From CAZQXD01 sp964597315 (GTDB taxonomy: Bacteria > Pseudomonadota > Gammaproteobacteria > Competibacterales > Competibacteraceae): 64,000 nt of DNA. The translations under genes were made by a program, and so were the position numbers. The stretch lies in NCBI GenBank assembly GCA_964597315.1, contig CAZQXD010000021.1, positions 1-64,000 of the forward strand, in the 5' to 3' direction. Under the pieces are notes generated by a model, which worked only from the letters and a program-made list of their open reading frames with translations, did not search any database and was not told where the DNA came from. This document shows positions 42,533 through 50,996 of the stretch, piece after piece (positions within the stretch are counted from its first letter, which is position 1; each line of letters begins with the position of its first letter).

Positions 42533-44044
42533 TTAGTCCTTGACCGCTTCGGCGGTCGCCACCTGGTCCAGTAGATATTGGGTGAGCAAGGGCACGGGGC
42601 GGCCGGTAGCGCCTTTGGCTTTGCCGGATATCCAGGCGGTGCCGGCGATATCCAGATGCGCCCAGTGCATTTTTCGGGCAAACCTGGACAAAAAACAAGC
42701 GGCGGTGATGGTGCCCGCCGGACGACCGCCAATATTGGCCATATCGGCGAAGTTGCTATCCAATTGTTCCTGATACTCATCCCATAGGGGCAGTTCCCAG
42801 GCCCGGTCGGCGGCCTGGCGACCGGCGTTCAGCAGTTCGGTGATCAGGGGATGGTGATTGCCCAGCAGGCCGTGGGGGTGATGGCCCAGAGCGATGATGC
42901 AAGCCCCAGTGAGGGTGGCGATGTCGATGACCGCCCGAGGCTCGAAGCGTTCGGCGTAGCTGAGGGCGTCGCATAGCACCAGCCGCCCCTCTGCGTCGGT
43001 ATTGAGAATCTCGATGGTCTGGCCAGACAGGGACGTGACGATATCCCCGGGTTTGCTAGCCCGGCCTCCGGGCATGTTCTCCACCGCCGGCACCAAGCCC
43101 ACCACATTGAGGGGGAGGTTCAGTTCGGCGCAGGCCAACAGTGTCCCCAGCACACTGGCCCCACCGCACATGTCGTATTTCATTTCGTCCATATCGGCGC
43201 CGGGCTTCAGGGAGATGCCGCCGGTGTCGAAGGTGATGCCCTTGCCCACCAGAGCGATGGGTTTTTGATGCGGGGAGCCATTGCGGTAGTGGAGCAGGAT
43301 CAACTTGGCCGGTTGGGCGCTGCCCTTGGCCACCGACAATAGCGATCCCATACCCAGTTTTTCCATGTCGGCCACGTCCAGAATCTCGGTCCTGAGGCTG
43401 GGGTAGTCCTTGGCCAGAGCCTGGGCGCACTCGGCCAAATAGCTGGGGGTGCAGATATTACCGGGCAGGTTGCCCAAGTCCTTGGCCAGACGCATGCCTT
43501 TGGCGATGGCCTGGCCCTCCCGCGCCGCCTGCTCACCGGCAGGCAGTTCCCGACGACTGGGGACGCTGAGGGTGATCTTGCGTAGGGGGCGGCGGGGCTG
43601 ATCCTTTTTGCTTTTCAGGTCGTCGAAACGGTACAGCGCCTCCTCGGTGGTCTCCACCGCTTGGCGGACTTTCCAGGCAATGTCTCTGCCCTTGACGCCC
43701 AGTTCGGTGAGATAGCACACCGCCTCGGTGGCGCCGGTATCGTTGAGGGTGTGAACGGCGGCGGTTATCGCCTTGCGGTAGCGACGGTCATCCAGGTCCC
43801 GTTCCTTGCCGGTCCCCACCAGCAACACCCGGTCGCACAGGCTGTGGGGCAGATTGACCAGCAACAGGGTCTGGCCGAGTTTGCCTTCCATATCACCCCG
43901 GCGCAGCAGGTTGGATAATAGACCTTCGCAGGCGGCGTCGAACTGCTCGGCGGCGGGGGACAGCCGGCGGGGTTCGTAGACGCCCAGCACCAGGCAGGCG
44001 GTGCGCTGCTTTTCCGCATTGCCGCTTTTAACGCTGAAATCCAT
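42533..44044 (-). CDS. pepA: cytosol aminopeptidase (leucyl aminopeptidase)
   Basis: M17 metallopeptidase that removes N-terminal residues; in enterobacteria PepA also binds DNA in Xer recombination. 503 residues from ATG 44044, which has GGGAG upstream. The diagnostic NTDAEGRLVLCDAL, the metal site VGKGITFDTGGISLKPG and MKYDMCGGASVLGT are intact, as is the N-terminal macro-like domain. Divergent from lptF-lptG, as in E. coli. Confidence 0.97.
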   Translation of the reverse strand: MDFSVKSGNAEKQRTACLVLGVYEPRRLSPAAEQFDAACEGLLSNLLRRGDMEGKLGQTLLLVNLPHSLCDRVLLVGTGKERDLDDRRYRKAITAAVHTLNDTGATEAVCYLTELGVKGRDIAWKVRQAVETTEEALYRFDDLKSKKDQPRRPLRKITLSVPSRRELPAGEQAAREGQAIAKGMRLAKDLGNLPGNICTPSYLAECAQALAKDYPSLRTEILDVADMEKLGMGSLLSVAKGSAQPAKLILLHYRNGSPHQKPIALVGKGITFDTGGISLKPGADMDEMKYDMCGGASVLGTLLACAELNLPLNVVGLVPAVENMPGGRASKPGDIVTSLSGQTIEILNTDAEGRLVLCDALSYAERFEPRAVIDIATLTGACIIALGHHPHGLLGNHHPLITELLNAGRQAADRAWELPLWDEYQEQLDSNFADMANIGGRPAGTITAACFLSRFARKMHWAHLDIAGTAWISGKAKGATGRPVPLLTQYLLDQVATAEAVKD

Positions 44045-44195
44045 CGGTTGCTCCCGGTAGTGGTACTGAACATCTAAACTAGCAAAGATGTACGGGGACG
44101 GGTCATGCCCCTGCCCCATGGGGGATTGTATTTCGCCGTGAGTGTAGCCGGATTTTTCCCATTCACAACGTTGGCGCGGAGGAGGGTTTGAGCGG

Positions 44196-45305
44196 GTGTT
44201 GTCCAGAACCGATCGTTACATCATCCGGGAGGTGCTGCTGACATTCACGGCCACGGGGTTGGTGCTGCTGGCTATTGTGCTCAGTAGCCGGTTGGCCGGG
44301 TTTTTCAGTCGCGCCGCTAGCGGGGCCATCTCCCAGGACGTGATCTGGCTGTTACTGGGCCTTCAGGCAATCCGCTTTTTGATCATTCTGATACCAGTGG
44401 CGTTTCTGTTGGGGGCGATGCTGGCCTTGGGGCGCTTGTACCGGGACAATGAAATGACGGCCATGACCGCTTGCGGTTTCGGCCCTGAGGCGGTGTTCCG
44501 GCCCCTGCTGACTCTGGCCCTGCCCCTGGCCTTACTGCTGGGATTTCTCAGTCTGTATGTGGTGCCCAAGGCGATGGAACTGCGCTATGGGTTGCTAGAG
44601 CAGGCCCGCCAGGAGGCCGAGGTATCGGTGTTCAAGCCCGGCACCTTCCGGGAGATTGCCGGGGGACGCTATGTCATCTATGTGGAGGAACTCGTCGATA
44701 ACGGCGCCACCTTGCGTAAGGTATTCGTCAAATCCAGCCTTCCCGAAGGCGTGGCCGTTACCACCGGCGCCAGTGGGCGCCAAGAAATCGACCCGGATAC
44801 CGGCGACCGGTTTATCGTTCTGGAACGCGGCCACCGCTACGAAGGGGCGCCGGGCCAGAAGGATTATCAAAATGTACGTTTCGAGCAGTTGATGGTGCGC
44901 CTGGAAACAGCGCCAGCCGACCAAGGCCGGGAACGGCTGGAATCCCTGCCCAGCGAACGCTTGTGGAACACCAGCGAGCCGGCCGGCAAAGCCGAGTTAC
45001 ATGCCCGCCTCGGCGGCTCCATATCCGTGGTGCTGCTGGCCTTGCTGGCCCCTCTGCTGGCTCGGGCTAAACCCCGGGAGGGTCGCTATGGCCGCTTGGT
45101 GGCGGCGATCCTGGTCTATGCCATTTATCTCAATCTGCTCGGGGTGGGGCAGGCTTGGATCGAGCATGAAGTACTCTGGCCGGCGCTGGGTCTGTGGTGG
45201 GTCCACGGCCTGCTGGCGGTGCTGATCCTGATCTTGTGGTATGCCTATTACGGGCGAGGGGAGAGGGCCTATCGGCGGTTTCGTATCCGGGCCAGGCATC
45301 CATGA
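44196..45305 (+). CDS. lptF: LPS export ABC transporter permease LptF
   Basis: One of the two permeases that, with LptB ATPase, extract LPS from the inner membrane for transport to the cell surface. 369 residues, YjgP/YjgQ family: three N-terminal helices, a large periplasmic beta-jellyroll domain (about 130-265), three C-terminal helices. N-terminal DRYIIREVLLTFTATGLVLL is typical. The start is GTG 44196, with GGAGGAGGG about ten bases before. Ends overlapping lptG as ATGA. Confidence 0.96.
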   Translation: MLSRTDRYIIREVLLTFTATGLVLLAIVLSSRLAGFFSRAASGAISQDVIWLLLGLQAIRFLIILIPVAFLLGAMLALGRLYRDNEMTAMTACGFGPEAVFRPLLTLALPLALLLGFLSLYVVPKAMELRYGLLEQARQEAEVSVFKPGTFREIAGGRYVIYVEELVDNGATLRKVFVKSSLPEGVAVTTGASGRQEIDPDTGDRFIVLERGHRYEGAPGQKDYQNVRFEQLMVRLETAPADQGRERLESLPSERLWNTSEPAGKAELHARLGGSISVVLLALLAPLLARAKPREGRYGRLVAAILVYAIYLNLLGVGQAWIEHEVLWPALGLWWVHGLLAVLILILWYAYYGRGERAYRRFRIRARHP

Positions 45306-46366
45306 ACCGCATTGACCGCTATATTTTCCGGGCCGTGCTGAGTACGGCGCTGATTGCCTTGCTGGTGTTGCTGGGTCTGGAGACTTTCTTCACGCTGCTC
45401 ACTGAACTGGCGGACGTGGGCACCGGGGATTACGGTACCGTGGAGGTGCTGCGCTACCTCTTGCTGTCCACCCCCCAGCGCATCTATCAGGCGTTTCCCA
45501 TGGCGTTGTTGCTGGGCGGTTTGTTGGGCATGGGCGCCCTGGCCCAGAGCAGTGAACTGGTGGCTATGCGGGCCGCCGGGTTTTCGCTGATGCGGCTGGT
45601 GTTGGCGGCGCTGCAAGCAGGGCTGTTGCTGGGGCTGGTGGGATTGGGGGTGGGGGAGTTTCTGGCCCCCGACGCCCAGTACGCCGCCGAGGAGCTGCGG
45701 GCTGTGGCCAAGTCCCAAAACAGGGCGATTCGCCGGGGCCGGGGTTTCTGGGCCAGGGATGGCAACTACTTTATCAATGTCAACGGGGTGCTGCCGGGGG
45801 TGCGGTTGGCGGGGATCTCTATTTATGAACTGGACGACCAGGCCGATCTAAAATCCGTACTCTGGGCCGAATGGGCGCGCTACGATCGGGACCACTGGGT
45901 GCTGGTCAACGTCCGGCGCAGCACCATGGCGCCCGAGCAGGTCGTGACTGAAACTCGGGAGTTCCTGCATGTGGAGTCGGTTATCACTCCGGGCATGCTG
46001 GATGTGCTGGCCGCCGACCCGGAAGACCTGGCGATTCGTGATCTGCTGATCTATAGCGATTATCTGACCAGAAACGGACTGGATGCGGGTGAATACCGGC
46101 TGGCCTTCTGGACCAAGGTGCTAGGCCCCCTCTCCAGTCTGGCCATGCTGTTCATCGCCATGCCTTTTGTATTCACCTCCCAGCGCAGCGCCGGGGTTGG
46201 CCAGCGACTGGTGGTGGGGATCATCCTCGGGTTATTGTTTTATCTGGGCAACCGGCTGCTGGGCAATGTGGTGCTGCTCTACGGACTGCCGCCCCTGGTG
46301 GGGGCGCTGTTGCCCAGTCTGCTGTTTTTCGGCGTCGGAACTTGGCTGCTGGCGCGGATGCGCTAG
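45302..46366 (+). CDS. lptG: LPS export ABC transporter permease LptG
   Basis: Partner of LptF. 354 residues with the same 3 + periplasmic + 3 helix layout: MNRIDRYIFRAVLSTALIAL at the start, LEFLAP-like GVGEFLAPDAQYAAEELR leading into the periplasmic domain, and VFTSQRSAGVGQRLVVGI before the last helices. ATG 45302 overlaps the lptF stop by four bases. Its stop codon overlaps the end of the convergent RDD gene by four bases. Confidence 0.96.
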   Translation: MNRIDRYIFRAVLSTALIALLVLLGLETFFTLLTELADVGTGDYGTVEVLRYLLLSTPQRIYQAFPMALLLGGLLGMGALAQSSELVAMRAAGFSLMRLVLAALQAGLLLGLVGLGVGEFLAPDAQYAAEELRAVAKSQNRAIRRGRGFWARDGNYFINVNGVLPGVRLAGISIYELDDQADLKSVLWAEWARYDRDHWVLVNVRRSTMAPEQVVTETREFLHVESVITPGMLDVLAADPEDLAIRDLLIYSDYLTRNGLDAGEYRLAFWTKVLGPLSSLAMLFIAMPFVFTSQRSAGVGQRLVVGIILGLLFYLGNRLLGNVVLLYGLPPLVGALLPSLLFFGVGTWLLARMR

Positions 46367-46845
46367 GGCGCCGGGGGCTTTTTGGGGATGCGTACCAGGC
46401 GTGTGCCGGACAGGCGGTCGTGCCAGCTCAGTCGCTCCCGGTCCACCAGTTGCCAGATAAATCCAAGCCCCGCCGGCAGCCAGGATAGCAAGGCGGCGGC
46501 AAATCGCCGGAATGCATCCCACCAGTCCAAGGGGGCGCCGGTGGTGGTGAGTACTTGGAGCTTCCAGGCCCGCATGCCCAAAGTTTGGCCGCCATGGGTC
46601 CAGAACCAGCCATAGAAAATATAACTCACGGCCAGCAGATACGCGGTGAACCAAGGACGGTTGGCTAGGGGAGCGTCGCTGGTGAAAGCCTCCGCTCCCC
46701 AATACCAGGCGCCGAGCGCCACTACGGGTAGGGCGGCGGCGAATAGCACACCGAACAGCAGCAGAGCATCATAAACCATCGCCGCTAGGCGTCTAGGGAG
46801 CGCCGCCGATGGGCCGACGGCCGGTTCACGGGCCAGGTGGGTCAT
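46363..46845 (-). CDS. RDD family membrane protein
   Basis: 160 residues with three or so membrane helices (about 25-48, 67-83, 113-133). Named residues of the family are visible as RRLAAMVYDALLL (Arg and Asp of the first helix), GQTLGMRAWKLQV and LSWHDRLSGTRLV. Function unknown; some members act in ion exchange. Convergent with lptG and overlapping it by four bases, an arrangement often seen near LptG in gammaproteobacteria. Confidence 0.9.
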   Translation of the reverse strand: MTHLAREPAVGPSAALPRRLAAMVYDALLLFGVLFAAALPVVALGAWYWGAEAFTSDAPLANRPWFTAYLLAVSYIFYGWFWTHGGQTLGMRAWKLQVLTTTGAPLDWWDAFRRFAAALLSWLPAGLGFIWQLVDRERLSWHDRLSGTRLVRIPKKPPAP

Positions 46846-46928
46846 TCAGGTCGTCCACGGTGATGTCGAAGAGAGGGTGCATTTATCAGGAAATTAGCTA
46901 TGTTTAGTCGGGACTTTCGCGATTCCCG

Positions 46929-46948
46929 CCGCGCTTGAACCGGCGCGG
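46929..46948 (+). other. hairpin upstream of the DUF2173 array
   Basis: CCGCGC (46929-46934) and GCGCGG (46943-46948) pair with an 8-base loop, 28 bases before the first DUF2173 start. Just before it CGGGA and TCCCG can form a second small stem. Position suits a 5' UTR element or operator. Confidence 0.35.
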
Positions 46949-46976
46949 CTCTAGTTTGACAATTTAAGGAGACGCC

Positions 46977-47333
46977 ATGGCTATCGTATCCGAGTTATTG
47001 GCCAAGCCCGGCGTGATCGCCGCCGGGGAGTATACCTATAAAGCCGAGCTGAATACGTACTCGGGGGATCTCAGCGAGGAGCAGGCTCGCATGCTGTCCA
47101 TTATGGGCCACGCCACCACCAAGGGCGCCACCATGCAGGCGGACATCCTGGGGGATATAGACCCGAACAGCGGGCTGTTGCCGGTTCGGGGCTGGTTGGT
47201 GCGGGGTGAGCGTTATACTTTGTGCGTGGTGGCCAACGTGTACTGTCTGCTGGAGAACGGCAAGAGTTCCATCAACAGTATCCTGAGTCTGATGCGCAAA
47301 TCCTTGGCCGACGCCAGCCTCGATCTGGTTTAA
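46977..47333 (+). CDS. DUF2173 family protein, paralogue 1
   Basis: 118 residues, a single small domain. Recognised by the N-terminal KPGVIAAGEY, a central helix ARMLSIMGHATTKGATMQ, RGWLVRG and a C-terminal strand LCVVANVYCLLEN. The predicted alpha/beta order resembles Roadblock/LC7 dimerisation domains, though this is inference. First of four DUF2173 genes in a row, with AAGGAGAC as ribosome site. It is closest to paralogue 2 (same length, several shared blocks), so one of the two arose by recent tandem duplication. No signal peptide or membrane segment. Confidence 0.85.
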   Translation: MAIVSELLAKPGVIAAGEYTYKAELNTYSGDLSEEQARMLSIMGHATTKGATMQADILGDIDPNSGLLPVRGWLVRGERYTLCVVANVYCLLENGKSSINSILSLMRKSLADASLDLV

Positions 47334-47380
47334 CCGGCCTTGATGATGCTTTTTCCGAGAATTTTATTTATGGTTAGCCG

Positions 47381-47392
47381 TGGCGTACGCCA
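47381..47392. promoter_or_regulatory. 12-bp palindrome between DUF2173 paralogues 1 and 2
   Basis: TGGCGTACGCCA is a perfect palindrome in the 128-bp gap before paralogue 2. The gap also contains an A/T-rich stretch (47352-47374) and TATAAATAA about 20 bases before the next start. It suggests that paralogue 2 can be transcribed separately, under a dimeric regulator. Confidence 0.4.
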
Positions 47393-47461
47393 TCCGGCGT
47401 CGGAGCGTTGCCTGATGGTGGCCTTCCAGCGCCCTATAAATAATGACCTAGCGGAGGCGGC

Positions 47462-47818
47462 ATGGGTGTCGTAACCGAACTTTCAGGGAAGCCGGGCGTG
47501 ATCGCGGCCGGCGAGTATTCCTATCGGGGGGATCGCTTTTCCTACCGGGGTGAACTCAGCGAGGAACACGCCCGTATGGCGTCGATTATGTGCCGCGCCA
47601 CCACCATGAGCGTGGTCATGCAGGGGGATATTCTGAGCGACGTTAGCCCGGGGGGCGGCTTTCCGCCGCTGCGGGGCTGGCTGCTGCGCGGACCTGACCA
47701 AACCCTATGCGTGGTGGCCAATGTATTCTGTCTCATCGACAATAACGAGGGGTCCTTGAACCGCATACTCGGCTTCATGCGCCGGGCGCTGGCCCAGGAA
47801 ACCATGGACTTGATCTAG
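47462..47818 (+). CDS. DUF2173 family protein, paralogue 2
   Basis: 118 residues. Shares KPGVIAAGEY, the SEE(Q/H)ARM segment, RGWL(V/L)RG and LCVVANV with paralogue 1 and has the same length, but contains extra Cys (MCRATT) and a Gly-rich turn (SPGGGFPP). Ribosome site GCGGAGGCGG. The 128-bp upstream gap is long for an operon and holds a palindrome. Function unknown. Confidence 0.85.
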   Translation: MGVVTELSGKPGVIAAGEYSYRGDRFSYRGELSEEHARMASIMCRATTMSVVMQGDILSDVSPGGGFPPLRGWLLRGPDQTLCVVANVFCLIDNNEGSLNRILGFMRRALAQETMDLI

Positions 47819-47855
47819 TCACAACCCCAATAACCTAACCCCAAGGAGACGTGAC

Positions 47856-48242
47856 ATGGCGACTCTCGACAAACTCATGGCCCTGCCGGGCGCCCTGGCC
47901 GCTTTTGAATTCCGCGGCAGCGGTGAAATACTCAAGCAGCACATCAACGACAACGAAACAATCAGTGTCGATACCCTGGATATGCTGGCCCATATGTGCG
48001 CCGCAAACGTTAGCATCGCCTCCATGCAAGCCCGGGGCTGGGAGAAGGTGACCGATATGAAGGGCTTTTATCCCATTAAGGAATTTACCCTAGTGGGTTT
48101 TGACTGGTCGGTAATCGTCAGCGCCGTGGACCGGGAAGCTTCCAAATCCGAAGGTAAGGACCTGCTCACACCCTTTCTAGGCGTGGTGGTGGATAACGGG
48201 GCGGCCGATTTCGAGGCTGCCTTCAAAGCCATGGAAAGCTAG
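47856..48242 (+). CDS. DUF2173 family protein, paralogue 3
   Basis: 128 residues. Starts MATLDKLMALPGALAAFEFRGSGEIL, the classic opening of DUF2173 proteins, and ends GVVVDNGAADFEAAFKAM. A central HMCAANVSIASMQARGW replaces the equivalent of paralogues 1 and 2, and a charged insertion (REASKSEGKD) precedes the last strand. It is more distant from paralogues 1 and 2 than they are from each other. AAGGAGACGTGAC is its ribosome site, 37 bases after the previous stop. Confidence 0.87.
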   Translation: MATLDKLMALPGALAAFEFRGSGEILKQHINDNETISVDTLDMLAHMCAANVSIASMQARGWEKVTDMKGFYPIKEFTLVGFDWSVIVSAVDREASKSEGKDLLTPFLGVVVDNGAADFEAAFKAMES

Positions 48243-48252
48243 GGAGGCGCTC

Positions 48253-48585
48253 ATGATCAAACGTCTCCTGGCGCTGGACGGGGTTTTCGCCGTCTGCCAT
48301 TTCCGCGACGACGGCCAACTCATTGAAGGTTATGGCCTGATGGGCGACGAGGACATGCTTCGACTGGCCAAGTTTGCCCACGATTACCGGCGCATGGTAC
48401 AGGGCAACGCCGATCAGTTGTCTATGTTTACCGGCATGCGCGGCTGGACACCGCCCCAAGGCTGGATTGTGCGCAGCAACGGCAAGTCTGTCTGTGGTTT
48501 CGCCAATCTGGTCTGCGTGGTGGACAACGCCGAAGGTAATCTGGATGAAATCATGATCGAACTCCAGGAAATCTCCCACTGGTAG
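48253..48585 (+). CDS. DUF2173 family protein, paralogue 4
   Basis: 110 residues. LLALDGVFAVCHFRDDGQLIEGYG opens the domain; QGWIVRSNGKSVCGFANLVCVVDN matches the GW...ANV block of paralogues 1 and 2, and NLDEIMIELQEI closes it. Starts ten bases after paralogue 3 with AGGGAGGCG as ribosome site, so 3 and 4 are certainly co-transcribed. The most diverged member, with three Cys. Confidence 0.82.
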   Translation: MIKRLLALDGVFAVCHFRDDGQLIEGYGLMGDEDMLRLAKFAHDYRRMVQGNADQLSMFTGMRGWTPPQGWIVRSNGKSVCGFANLVCVVDNAEGNLDEIMIELQEISHW

Positions 48586-48737
48586 CCATACCCCGGACGC
48601 CGGCTTTCGGGTCGGCGATCGCCCTATTTCGAGCCGAATCACGCCGCCCCGTCGATCTGGGGAATTGTCGTCCTCAATCACCGTCCAAGCCACACAGACT
48701 GAGACAGTTTTTTACCTGAAGCTGTTTGGGTAAAGAA

Positions 48738-48743
48738 TATAAT
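48738..48743 (+). promoter_or_regulatory. consensus -10 element upstream of the L,D-transpeptidase gene
   Basis: TATAAT lies in an A-rich context (TAAAGAATATAATC), 82 bases before the start at 48826. The -35 region at about 48711-48721 reads TTTACCTGAAG and gives no good hexamer at 16-18 bases, so an activator may be needed. The surrounding 240 bases (48586-48825) hold no gene. Confidence 0.45.
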
Positions 48744-48825
48744 CTCCGTGGGGGGCGCGGCCGATACTCCTTTGGATGGCATCTGGCATCGCGGTTTGCC
48801 GACAACGACATGGGCGGTGTAAGTC

Positions 48826-50448
48826 ATGAGAATGGGTGTTCACGCGCTAGCGATCTGGATAGCCGTCGGCTTGTGGGCGGTGGCGGCACAGGCCCAAACC
48901 GGGGGGATGGCCGAGCTATTGCGCCAGCGGTTGCAGGTCGATACGACCCGCGAAACCGTTCACGTCGTGGGCGGACCCTTAAGCTCCCCGATGGCGGTAA
49001 GCCGGTTTTATGCCCAGCGCAACTATCGACCGGCCTGGCTGGAGGACGGGCGATCCCTGGCGACGACCCTGGTGGCGATCCTAGAGAAGGCCGAGCAGGA
49101 TGGCCTGCGTATCGAGGACTACCACACTCGGAGCTTGCGCCTCGGCCTGGATGATATGGCCGCAGGAAATGGTCTGTCGGTGGACCTGGAACTGCGCCTT
49201 ACCGACGCCTTCATGACCTACGGCGCGCACCTGCTATCGGGACGCTTGCCCCAGCATTGGGGGCAGGGGCGCTTCAGCCTGACCCCCCGGAGAATGGACC
49301 TGGCAGTGGTGCTGCAAGAGGCGCTGTCCGACGGCTCCCTGTTACAGGCCCTAGCCAATCTGGCCTCTCCCCATCCCGAGTATGGGCGGCTGCGCGCCGC
49401 CCTGGAGCGTTACCGCGAGATTGCCCAGGCGGGCGGCTGGCCGACCATCGACCCCGGACCGAAGCTGGTCCGGGGCGACCATGGTCAGCGGGTGGCGCGA
49501 TTGCAGGCTCGGCTGCGGGTCAGCGGCGATCTGGAACCCGAACCGCCCATTCCAGCCGGTGAGGCGGTGTTCGATCTGGCCCTGGAGGTGGCGGTGAAGC
49601 GTTTCCAGCGACGCCACGGACTACTGGCGGACGGAGTGGTGGGCGCCAATACCCTGGCGGCCCTCAATGTGGATGCCCACCAGCGGGTGCGGCAGATCGA
49701 ACTGAATATGGAACGCTGGCGCTGGCTGCCGGAGGATTTGGGACGCCGCCATATCCTGGTGAATATTCCCGGGTTCGACATGCGCGTGGTTGAGGACGGT
49801 CGACCGGTGATGGAAGTACCGGTCATCGTCGGACGATCCAAGCGTCCCACGCCGATTTTCACCGCCAAAATAAGCTATCTAGTACTCAGCCCTTATTGGT
49901 ACGTGCCCGAAACCATTGCCCTGGAGGACAAATTGCCGCTACTGCGCAGGGACCCTTACGCCTTGTTTCGGGAGGGAATCCACGTCTATGACGCCCGCAC
50001 CGGGGTTGGGGTGGACCCCGGCCAGGTAGACTGGAAGGCCGTGGGCAAGGGCAATTTTCCCTATCGACTGCGCCAGAACCCGGGGCGGAGCAATGCGCTG
50101 GGGAGTATCAAGTTCATGTTCCCCAACCCATGGGATATCTATCTCCACGATACCTCGTCCCGGCACCTGTTTGGCCGCAGTCGGCGGATGTTCAGTTCCG
50201 GTTGTGTGCGGGTGGCCAAGCCCTACGAACTGGCGGAATACCTGCTCAGGGATGATCCTCGTTGGTCCCGGAGGGCCATCGAGAACGCTGCTCGGGGTGG
50301 GCGGGAGCGTTCGGTGACCCTACGGGAGAAAATCCCGGTGCATCTGCTGTACTGGACGGTGCGGGCGGAGGAAGATGGCACCGTGCGGTTTCTGGACGAC
50401 ATTTATGATCGGGATATATCTCTGGCCCGGGCCTTGTCTTCAAGCTAA
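48826..50448 (+). CDS. ldtD: L,D-transpeptidase (YcbB/LdtD type)
   Basis: Makes 3-3 cross-links between meso-diaminopimelate residues of peptidoglycan and lies in the periplasm. 540 residues: signal peptide (1-23), N-terminal scaffold domain, a peptidoglycan-binding domain (about 215-285, RGDHGQRVARLQARL...FQRRHGLLADGVVGANTLAALN) and a YkuD catalytic domain (about 310-490) with YLHDTSSRHLFG and the nucleophile Cys460 in FSSGCVRV. Length is within the range of this large subgroup. A TATAAT element lies upstream. Convergent with the SnoaL-like gene. Confidence 0.95.
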   Translation: MRMGVHALAIWIAVGLWAVAAQAQTGGMAELLRQRLQVDTTRETVHVVGGPLSSPMAVSRFYAQRNYRPAWLEDGRSLATTLVAILEKAEQDGLRIEDYHTRSLRLGLDDMAAGNGLSVDLELRLTDAFMTYGAHLLSGRLPQHWGQGRFSLTPRRMDLAVVLQEALSDGSLLQALANLASPHPEYGRLRAALERYREIAQAGGWPTIDPGPKLVRGDHGQRVARLQARLRVSGDLEPEPPIPAGEAVFDLALEVAVKRFQRRHGLLADGVVGANTLAALNVDAHQRVRQIELNMERWRWLPEDLGRRHILVNIPGFDMRVVEDGRPVMEVPVIVGRSKRPTPIFTAKISYLVLSPYWYVPETIALEDKLPLLRRDPYALFREGIHVYDARTGVGVDPGQVDWKAVGKGNFPYRLRQNPGRSNALGSIKFMFPNPWDIYLHDTSSRHLFGRSRRMFSSGCVRVAKPYELAEYLLRDDPRWSRRAIENAARGGRERSVTLREKIPVHLLYWTVRAEEDGTVRFLDDIYDRDISLARALSSS

Positions 50449-50474
50449 CCGTCCCGGCGTGTATCATCTGTGTA

Positions 50475-50909
50475 TCAGTGCAGGCGTTGGGTCCCGGGGT
50501 TGGGAATCGGCTTTTGCACCGGTTGTCCGGGCGAGGCGTGATGCAGCACCATCCGCCAGCCTTGGTCGGTACGCCGATAGGCATTGGTAACCAACAGGGG
50601 CTGAGTGGGCTGTTCCGCTTCGCCCAGCACGGTAATGTTTTCTTGCACCATCCGTATGGCTAGCTCCTTTTGATGCAATTGATGCACGGCATTCACATGA
50701 AAACACAGCCGGGCGCCGCCATCGAAGAGTTGCCGCCAGCTTTCCTGAATGCTGGACCTGCCTTGTAGCCTTGGCCCCAGGGGATGGATGCAGACAATAT
50801 CCGGGCTATCGTCCCAAACGGCCATCATGGCGTCTGGATCACTGCTTTCGAATGCGTCGTAAAACGCTTTTTCCGCCGCTTCAGGGGTATCGTACAAGGT
50901 GCCGCCCAT
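50475..50909 (-). CDS. SnoaL/DUF4440-like small protein
   Basis: 144 residues with the cone-like NTF2 fold pattern: N-terminal helix (AAEKAFYDAFESSDPDAMMAVW), DIVCIHPLGPRLQGRSSIQESWRQLF, and the strands LLVTNAYRRTDQGWRMVLHHASP. Members include polyketide cyclases, isomerases and association domains; no catalytic assignment is possible. Starts ATG 50909 and is divergent from the hybrid kinase gene. Confidence 0.85.
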   Translation of the reverse strand: MGGTLYDTPEAAEKAFYDAFESSDPDAMMAVWDDSPDIVCIHPLGPRLQGRSSIQESWRQLFDGGARLCFHVNAVHQLHQKELAIRMVQENITVLGEAEQPTQPLLVTNAYRRTDQGWRMVLHHASPGQPVQKPIPNPGTQRLH

Positions 50910-50996
50910 GGAGAGTCTCTTGGAGGTATGGATGAGGTCACCTTAAGCCGCCTGCGGCCGTGGCGCAATGCTGGCGGAGCTGAACCGGAGTGGCCA

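Noticed and set aside
46956..46961. Perfect TTGACA hexamer just before the first DUF2173 gene
   Set aside because: It is only 16 bases from the ATG, so a -10 box would fall inside the coding region; it cannot drive a normal transcript of that gene.
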